A stretch of DNA of 64,000 bases from Pseudodesulfovibrio sp. (GTDB lineage Bacteria; Desulfobacterota; Desulfovibrionia; Desulfovibrionales; Desulfovibrionaceae), in contig JAEINO010000002.1 of the NCBI GenBank assembly GCA_016342345.1, forward strand, positions 1 through 64,000, in the 5' to 3' direction. This document shows, in pieces, positions 33,468 to 41,200 of the stretch (position 1 is its first letter; every line of letters starts with the position of its first letter). The notes beneath the pieces were generated by a model. That model searched no databases. It worked only from the letters and a program-made list of their open reading frames with translations, and was not told where the DNA came from. Made by a program: the position numbers and the translations under genes.

Positions 33468-35217
33468 CGGGCACCTCGGCTTCGGCGGTTTGCCGGGGCA
33501 TTCCGTTTTCAGGCGGGACAGACTGGTTGGTCTGTCCTTGCAACAGGTTCGAGATGGTGCCCATGTCGCCTCCGAGCATTTTCCAGAGGTCGGTGAGCAG
33601 GTTGGGGCGGTCGGTATGGGCCTCGGTCAGGGTCTTGGCTATGGCGGCTGCGTTGGCAATGGTGCTTGTCGTCTGAGCTCCTGCCATGGCCTGACTTTTT
33701 TGTCCGCGTGAGACTTCCACATCCTTTTCGGGTTTTATGTAATCGGACGGGGTTCCGAATAGTTCGGCTACGTGGCGGGCCATCCGGTCGGTGTCGAAGT
33801 TGTCCATGATGCCGAAAGCGTCCGAGCTTCCCACCAGCGGGGCCAGATATTCCATGGTCTGGGCCAATCCCTGGGCCTCGTATTGTTTCTGGGCACGGGC
33901 TACGGGCGAGGTGTATCGGACTTCCAGGTCCTCCGGCTCCAATCCCTGCGGGAATCCGGGCAATGCGCCAGCCCGCAGCATGATGCGGAAGACGCGTTTG
34001 ATGAGCGGGCTGAGGAGTTCGGTCTGGAGTCTGCCCAGCACCGGTCCGAGCACCCGCATTTTTTCGCTTTGTCGGATCACTGCCTCGGTGGCCGTGACTG
34101 CCGGGCCTTCCTGGGAGAGCTGGTCCCCGAGGAATATTCTGCGGATGGACTCTCTTCGCTGGGTCATCATGTCTTCGGTGGCACGCAGGTCCACGCGAAT
34201 GGGCAATGCCTCGATGCGGTCGGTTGATCCTCCGCGGTAGTAGGACAGTCCTCCGGGGCCGGAACGAACCGGGCCGAGAAAACCATCGTCCGGGACCATG
34301 AGCGGCGGGTCGGACATCTTTTCCGCAGCCATGAGCGCGGTACGTCCCATGGCATTGAGCACGCGGGTATCTGACAGGGCTGTCTGGCCCGGCCCGCGTC
34401 CGTATGTTTCGCCTGCTGCCTTGGCCCAGCGCGGGACCATGTACGGCAGTTCAAGGTAGCCTGATTCCTCCAGAATATGGGAGGCTCTGGTTTCCAGATA
34501 GATGCTGGCGTAAGGGAAGTGGGCTGCACCGATGGCAAAGGGATCACGGTCTGTGCGCGGGAAAACCGCATGCAGGATCTCGACTTTTTCCTCGGGTTTG
34601 TCTTCGGCCTTGCGTTTGGTTTCGTCTGAGCAGGATGCCCCCCATTCCCGGATGGCCTGACGTGCCGATATCTCGTAGCGGCGGTACACGGTGTCCACCA
34701 TGCCTCGCATGGATTCTGCCACATGGACTTCTCCGAGGGGGCGGGTGGAGAACCGGACCACGGTTTCCGGGTCGGACTCCACATACATGACTGCCGTGCC
34801 GAGCAGAGCGACATCCAGATAGAGTTCGTGGACATGGGTCTGGAAACCCGTGTCCTCGGCGTTGAACAGGCTGATCATGCGCTCTCTGGCCTGTTGCAGG
34901 AAGGTTCGTACCTCCCGGCTGTCGCCCATGTCCCGGTCTTTGACAGAGATGTCGAACCAGGGCATGGCCGGGTTGGTGAGCAGACCGCCCAGAGACGAGG
35001 CCAGCAATTCCAGCGCATGCATGGGCGTGGAGTCAAAGATACGTTCGTCTCCGGTCCGCCCGCGCATGGAATTGTTCAGCCCGATGCCTGTGAAGCTGTT
35101 TTTGCGAGGTAGCATGTATTCCGTCATCTCCTGCCAGGAACTGACCCATGGTTGGCGGAATTCCTCCAGTCCCTTGAGTCGGGTGAGCAGGGATTGTGCG
35201 AGTTCGGTTTTATCCAT
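33457..35217 (-). CDS. Phage head-tail connector (portal) protein
   Basis: 586 residues of the podovirus portal family (T7 gp8-like head-to-tail connecting proteins). The start MDKTELAQSLLTRLKG, the segment WQEMTEYMLPRKNSF and the stretch RIFDSTPMHALELLASSLGG (about 60-79) are typical. Twelve copies would form the ring through which DNA enters the head. I chose the ATG two bases after the TAG of the preceding small gene; the longer frame overlaps that gene. Confidence 0.9.
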   Translation of the reverse strand: MDKTELAQSLLTRLKGLEEFRQPWVSSWQEMTEYMLPRKNSFTGIGLNNSMRGRTGDERIFDSTPMHALELLASSLGGLLTNPAMPWFDISVKDRDMGDSREVRTFLQQARERMISLFNAEDTGFQTHVHELYLDVALLGTAVMYVESDPETVVRFSTRPLGEVHVAESMRGMVDTVYRRYEISARQAIREWGASCSDETKRKAEDKPEEKVEILHAVFPRTDRDPFAIGAAHFPYASIYLETRASHILEESGYLELPYMVPRWAKAAGETYGRGPGQTALSDTRVLNAMGRTALMAAEKMSDPPLMVPDDGFLGPVRSGPGGLSYYRGGSTDRIEALPIRVDLRATEDMMTQRRESIRRIFLGDQLSQEGPAVTATEAVIRQSEKMRVLGPVLGRLQTELLSPLIKRVFRIMLRAGALPGFPQGLEPEDLEVRYTSPVARAQKQYEAQGLAQTMEYLAPLVGSSDAFGIMDNFDTDRMARHVAELFGTPSDYIKPEKDVEVSRGQKSQAMAGAQTTSTIANAAAIAKTLTEAHTDRPNLLTDLWKMLGGDMGTISNLLQGQTNQSVPPENGMPRQTAEAEVPDAG

Positions 35218-35218
35218 G

Positions 35219-35545
35219 CTATTCTCCCAGTTTGGTCTTGAGGCCGGGGGACGCGACTTTGGCATTGTTTTTCAGATCTCCACCGCCGCCTGCCAATGTG
35301 GTTTGCCGGGTTGCTGTCGGATTCAGTCGTTTTTTTTCCAGTTGTCTGGCCTCGGTCACTTTTCCCCTTTGCCGTTTGCGTTCGTCCGCCTCTTGTTGAG
35401 CCTGTTCGGCCTCTCTGGCCTTTCGTTCCTCGGCGAGTTGTGCGGAGTTGTCCGGCGGCCCCTTTGGTTTGTTCATCGAGCTTATGGCTGTGCTGGCCAC
35501 CTGTGTGAAAACGCTTGCCGCAAGCATTGCTGCAGATCCTCCCAT
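35219..35545 (-). CDS. Small phage-associated protein with charged coiled-coil segment
   Basis: 108 residues behind AGGAGG. A small-residue N-terminus (GGSAAMLAASVFTQVASTAISS) is followed by a highly charged helix (EERKAREAEQAQQEADERKR) and a Gly-rich tail. Position directly before the portal gene and tight spacing make it part of the head block; the role is unknown. Confidence 0.7.
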   Translation of the reverse strand: MGGSAAMLAASVFTQVASTAISSMNKPKGPPDNSAQLAEERKAREAEQAQQEADERKRQRGKVTEARQLEKKRLNPTATRQTTLAGGGGDLKNNAKVASPGLKTKLGE

Positions 35546-35833
35546 GATTGAAAGTCCTCCTGTTAAAGTGTTTGACAGGAAGCATACCCCTGGTTTTCGG
35601 GGTAGGGGGAAAACGGGCGTCAGAGGGGCAAGAAAGACCGAAAAAAGGGCAACTATTCTTGTTGACAGGATTTTGAGGCGGGATTGTTATGGGCTGGCAA
35701 GTGAACAAGACACGTCGGATATTTTATACACCCGAGTGAATGATTATACCCCTTGACGACATTTTTTCAGGGCGTATATTCTATATATGCCAAAATGGTC
35801 CCATGCGGACCTTGACTGGACCAGGGAAGGTCT

Positions 35834-38110
35834 ATGTTGGCAGGGAGAGACAAAGTGTCCATGTCAAGCGTAACCGATTTTATTGTGGCCGGGCCAGCCG
35901 GTCAGGTGACAGCGGGGCCAGCCGGTTCATTCATGGCAGGCCCGGCCGGGCAGATATTCACGCAACAACCAGGTCATGTGCCGATCGATACCACTCCGGC
36001 ACGCGTCATGATCGATACATCCTTGCCCCGTATTCCGTATTCCGCGCCTTCTGATGGCGGCAACGTCAATGCTTTTGCCGGAGCCTCGGTCGGTGGCGGA
36101 GGCTTCTTTGGCGGTGGTTCCAGTTCCTCTCATATTGGCGGTGGGGGAGGCGGTTCTGCTGTGGGTGGTGGTTCCAGTGCCGCGCACATTGGTGGCGGTG
36201 GTGGTGGCGGCATGGCTGTGAACAATACCGGTGGCAACGCTGTTGGGCAGTCCACTGGCACGGGCAGTTCCGGCCAGACTGGCAGCAGCAATGCCATTAG
36301 CATGGGTACTACGGGTGGCGGTTCTGGTTCCGGTGGTGCCAACGTGCCTATTTCGACAGAGTCGGGTAAGCCTCCCATCTCGCCATCCACCGGAGGCGGT
36401 GGAACTGGCGGCGGCGGTGGGGGAGGTCTGCCCCAGGAACACGGAGGGTCTACGGATTCGAAGTCTGGTCATGTGGCCATTGCGCCCAAGCTTGGCGTTA
36501 TGCCCATTTCTCCGGCTGGTTTCGTGCCCATGACACCCAAGATGGGGTTTTCCATGCCAACCCTGACTGGTTTTGCGCCATCGACCCCTGCTGGCACTAT
36601 TCAGGCCAACAGGATGACTTCGCCCCATGGCGTGTCTTTTGGCCATACCCAGCATTGGCCCAGCGATGTTTTCAACCACACCACACATTCAGCAGGCTAT
36701 GATCCCAAGCGGATTGCCATGGCTCCATGGATTCCGACAGCAGACGGTTATGCCGAACCATTGAACATGCCCAAGCTTGATCTTGATGAGAATATGGGGC
36801 GGGGCAATCCCCTTGACATGAGTTCCACGTTCAACATGAATGTTGACCAGACCCAGAATATCAAACACATGCAGCAGGTGACAAACAACGAAAGCGTGGA
36901 CAGGTCCCTGGATCAGTCCATGAATTCGGTCATTCATCGCAGTGATGCGGTCATCAATCAGAACTCCATAGACAATTCCAGTTCAAGCAGTCAGGACCTG
37001 AGCACGGATAGTTCCGTTGAAAATTCCAACTCGGTCAGTCAGGTCACCAATCAGGAAAATGTGGTCAACTCCAATCGTCAGGTGGTCAATGAGCCGGATA
37101 ATTCCACGACTCTCAATGTGTCTGAAAACAGGCAGCAGACCAATGAGAACGAGAATACGGAAATTCGGAATATCGATGCCCGGAAGACCACCAACGAGAA
37201 TACCACCACGGATCGTGGCGAGGTGGATAATTCCACGGTCAACTATGTCAATCAGCAGGATCTGACCCTGCAGAACGACAATTCCACGACCAATGTGGAG
37301 GATCATTCGGTTTCCACGCACCACACCAGCCAGACCGACTACAATCAGGTGGACAATTCGGTTTACGAGCAGAACGAGAATAATCGCAACACCATTGTCA
37401 GCGAATACGAATCTTCTGTGGCCTATGATGACACCAGGGTCAGCCAGAACGATAACTCTACCAATGTGACGACAAACGCCGAGTTCAATAACAGCCAGAT
37501 CGACAACTCACAGACCTCGTTCAACTCGGATAATGACGTCAATTTCGTGGAGAACCGCAATTTTGAGGAGAACAATTCCGAGACCCATGTGAACGCGACG
37601 GACAATTCCAGGAATGTTGAGCAGTCCACGGCCTTCAATTTTGTTGATCAGGACAATACCAGGGAAACGTTTGTCACCAATAATTCCACCAATATAGTTG
37701 AGCAGAACGAGTTGTCCGTCGAGTATAATCAGTCGGCGGAGAACAATTTTGACCAGTCGCGCAATATCGACCAGTCCACCACATTCAACTTCATTGATCA
37801 GAACAATGCCCGCAACACGTTCATCAATGACAATGACACCAATATTATCGAAAATGACACTGTGATTCTGTCTTTTTCGGATGCCCATATCATCGAGTCG
37901 GATAATTCTCAGGAATTCAACAAGGAAAACACGTTCAACTTTATTGATGCGGACAATTCCGTCACCAACATTGTGGATGCCCGTGAGTTGAGCATCGTCA
38001 ACATCGAGGAACCCGTGTATAATTTCGATAATTCAAGCAATGTGGTCCTGATGCAGAACTTCCAGGCACCGGAAAGAGCGGGCGGGGATATCGTGGTCGG
38101 AAACGCATAG
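35834..38110 (+). CDS. Large Gly-rich and Asn/Asp-rich repeat protein
   Basis: 758 residues, no cysteine, no signal peptide. N-terminus has a triple AGPAGQ-type repeat, then a Gly-rich region (about 83-200) and a Pro/Met-rich linker. From about residue 336 to 743 it is built of imperfect DNSTT/DNS-containing repeats. Toward the end these show a longer unit (AFNFVDQDNTRETF, TFNFIDQNNARNTF, TFNFIDADNS). Such Asn-rich periodicity suggests a beta-solenoid or fibre. It is convergent with a giant RTX gene, the two sharing one terminator, and both lie between phage terminase and portal genes. A virion fibre, an adhesin or a secreted structural protein are all possible. The start is either this ATG (GGGAAGG three bases away) or the ATG nine codons on. 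Confidence 0.75.
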   Translation: MLAGRDKVSMSSVTDFIVAGPAGQVTAGPAGSFMAGPAGQIFTQQPGHVPIDTTPARVMIDTSLPRIPYSAPSDGGNVNAFAGASVGGGGFFGGGSSSSHIGGGGGGSAVGGGSSAAHIGGGGGGGMAVNNTGGNAVGQSTGTGSSGQTGSSNAISMGTTGGGSGSGGANVPISTESGKPPISPSTGGGGTGGGGGGGLPQEHGGSTDSKSGHVAIAPKLGVMPISPAGFVPMTPKMGFSMPTLTGFAPSTPAGTIQANRMTSPHGVSFGHTQHWPSDVFNHTTHSAGYDPKRIAMAPWIPTADGYAEPLNMPKLDLDENMGRGNPLDMSSTFNMNVDQTQNIKHMQQVTNNESVDRSLDQSMNSVIHRSDAVINQNSIDNSSSSSQDLSTDSSVENSNSVSQVTNQENVVNSNRQVVNEPDNSTTLNVSENRQQTNENENTEIRNIDARKTTNENTTTDRGEVDNSTVNYVNQQDLTLQNDNSTTNVEDHSVSTHHTSQTDYNQVDNSVYEQNENNRNTIVSEYESSVAYDDTRVSQNDNSTNVTTNAEFNNSQIDNSQTSFNSDNDVNFVENRNFEENNSETHVNATDNSRNVEQSTAFNFVDQDNTRETFVTNNSTNIVEQNELSVEYNQSAENNFDQSRNIDQSTTFNFIDQNNARNTFINDNDTNIIENDTVILSFSDAHIIESDNSQEFNKENTFNFIDADNSVTNIVDARELSIVNIEEPVYNFDNSSNVVLMQNFQAPERAGGDIVVGNA

Positions 38111-38121
38111 TGACAGGCATG

Positions 38122-38175
38122 CGACCAACACGAAAGAGCACAGGTCAAAGGGCCTGTGCTCTTTCGTGTTGGTCG
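38122..38175. terminator. Shared terminator of two convergent giant genes
   Basis: A 23-bp perfect stem (CGACCAACACGAAAGAGCAC and three further bases, and complement) with an 8-nt loop between the convergent Asn-rich and RTX genes. No T run, but the stem is very stable in both directions. Confidence 0.8.
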
Positions 38176-38216
38176 TGGTGATACCTGAGGATCTTGTCAG
38201 TCCTGCTTTCTGAAGA

Positions 38217-41200
38217 TCATGACATGGGAGGATTTGCAAAATCGAAGTCGTCGGTGGTCAGGCCGACATCGGAATCGAATGTGGCAATCAGCATGTTTTC
38301 CTCTGCTCCATTGCCATTGGAATCGTACCACAACTCATATGTGGCTCCCTGGCCTGTGTCGGCGATACTTACATAGACATAATGGTCGTCAGCATCCAGC
38401 CCGGTGGAACCGTCAGTGACGAAGGCATCGTATGTTCCCTGAGCGGTTATGGTGTTGAAGGCGTTTAAATTAATGGCACCATCACCTCCGATTTCAGCTC
38501 CCAGGAACGGGCCGGACTCAAATTGTAAAATATCATCGCCATGTGAAAAGTCCGTAATGGTGTCCCCTTTTTCGGAGGTGTCACCATAGTAAAATGTATC
38601 AGAGCCAAGCCCGCCAGTCAGTTGATCTTGTCCGAGGCCGCCGCTCAGGATGTCGGTACCGTTTCCGCCACTCAGGACATCGTTGCCTGCATGGCCAAAT
38701 ATGGTGTCGTTGCTGTTGCCTCCGGTCACAGAATCAATGGCATCGCAGCCGGCAAAGTTGTTGTTGCCGTTGCCGAGATCGGAGATGACAGTCCCGTCCA
38801 TGGCCGAAGTGTCCAGAGCAATAAGGTCAAAGGTTTCGCCCACCTCTGAACCTGCGATGGTCAGGCTCGTCGTGGAACTGCCTGTGATGACGTATGGACT
38901 TCCGTTGATCTGGGCCAGAGTGAAGGTGAAGTCGTTGTTGTCCGAGATGTCGATGGCCTCGAAATTGGAGATGGTCATGGCGGAGAAATTGACACTGGTG
39001 ACGTCGGTCAGGACATCAAAGTTATCGCCGCCGTCAAGGGTGTCACTGCTGTTTACGCCGACAGCGGTGTCGGTACCGCCGTAGGCCATGATGGTGTCGT
39101 TGCCTGAGTTGCCCATCAGGTAGTCGTTGCCCTCTCCACCGAATATCTGGTCATTGCCGGAGCAGCCGTTTCCGCCATCTCCTTCGATGGTGTCGTTGCC
39201 CTCGCCGCCATGGATGGTGTCGTTTCCGTCAACTCCGATGGAACCCTCGCCGAAGATGCTGTCATCCCCGATGCCGCCTTCAATATAATCGTTGCCGGAA
39301 TAACCTCTGATGGTATCGTTGCCCGCATCGCCGTAAAGGCTGTCGCCGCCGTCTCCACTGGGCCATGTGCCGCCAAGCAGGGAGTCGTCGCCATCGCCTC
39401 CTCGCAAGGTGTCTGTGCCGGTGTTTCCCTTTATGGTGTCGTTGCCGTAACCGCCAGTAAGGGAGTCGTCGCCTGCTGCTCCACTCATCAGGTCGTCGTA
39501 GATGGTGCCGGTGTGCGTGTCGTCTCCTGCTGTGCCGGTCCAGTCCTCGCCGCTTCCGTTGCTGTCATAAACGAATCCTCGGTCTACCGTGATATCCGTC
39601 ATGGCGACCGTGCTGTCGGAGAACGTTCCCAGGATGCCCTGAGTACCAGCAAGGGAGTCCTGCGAATCCTGATCATACCAGAGTTGTTTGTTGGCACTGT
39701 CCCAGACCAGAGCCGGAAAATCTCCCGAGCTTCCGTTGATAATGCCGTCATAATTGTCTTCCTCGTACCAGAGGAAGGTTGTTGTGCTGAACTCTCCCGT
39801 CAACGATATTTGGTCTGTCCCGGAAACGAAGTCGGTGATGCTGTCGCCGGAAGAGGCCGTGAGTATGTCTGCATATTGCGAATAGATGAAAACATCGCTG
39901 CCCTCGCCGCCAGTTAATGAGTCGTCGCCTTCTCCTCCCTGAATGATGTCGTCTCCGTCGTCACCAAAAAACATGTTCCAACCCGAATTGCCGAGAAGAA
40001 CGTCATCGTATTTGGAACCGTCCACTATCTCGATACTGGTGTAGGAATCGATCTTGCCCCATCCGTCCGTGCCTGTTCCGGAATTAAGGTCAATGACGAC
40101 TCCTGTTACTCCATCGTTGTCCAGGGATTTGTCTTCAGAGTAGCTGACCACGTCATTGCCGTCTCCGCCGTTGAAGACGTCTGCACCATCCCATCCTATG
40201 AAATGATCGTTTGCATCGCTGCCGGTGAAAACATCGTCTCCCTGAGAACCTTCGATGCTTTCGATGTCGGTCAGTGAGTCTGACCAGCTTGCGCTGACTC
40301 CGTCGGTGACAACCCAATGGTCCTGATTCCAGGCTACTTCGACGTTTGTGGTGAGGTTCCAGTAGGATACAACGTCCCAGTCGGTGCCGCTTCCGCCGCC
40401 ATCCACCACATCGTTGCCGGTACCGGGCATGAACTCCTGATCGCTGTTGTCGCCTGTCAGTTGGTCGTCGAACTGGGAGGCCCAGATCATGTCAATGTTG
40501 GTCAGGGTGTCCACGCTACCACTCATGGTGTCGCCCACGGTGACAGTGCCTGAGGTGCCGGTCATGTTTGCGGTGATGCCGACAGTGGAATATTCGTAGG
40601 ATACTATGTCGAATCCCATGTCGGTCATCTCGTCATAGACACTGTTGCCATCGATGTCGTCCGAGCCGCCTCCGTCGATGAAGATGTTGGCCTGCCCGGA
40701 ATCGCCGACAAATGTGTCGTCGTAGTCGGAGCCCCAGACGCCCTCGATATTTGTCAGGGTGTCGGTGTAGACCGTGTCGGTTACGGAACCAGTGGACAGA
40801 TTGGCGTTGATGGCCAACGAGGAGTCTGCATATTTGGCTACGTCGAGTTCCCGGAGGTCCATGTCGTTGCCACCGCCATCAATGGTGTCATTGCCAAGAC
40901 CTCCATCAATGGAATCCTGTCCGCTGCCCGCAGAGATGGTATCCGCTCCAGCACCACCATCAATGGAGTCGTTGCCGCTGCCGCTGACAACGGAGTCGTT
41001 GCCATCGCCGCCTATGACGTGGTCTTGTCCGCTGCCCGTGAGGATGGTGTCATTGCCGGCTTCGCCGCTGACAGTGTCGTTGCCTTCGCCTGCTTCAATG
41101 GAATCGTTGCCGCTGCCACCGCTGATGGAGTCGTCTTGCGTGGAGCCAAAGATGGTATGATGGAAATCTGTGACGGTGCTGCCGTTCCATGTCAAGGCGT

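Noticed and set aside
36080-36430. Gly-rich tract as a PE_PGRS-like or frameshifted region
   Set aside because: The frame stays open on both sides and continues into the Asn-rich part; no sign of a frameshift.
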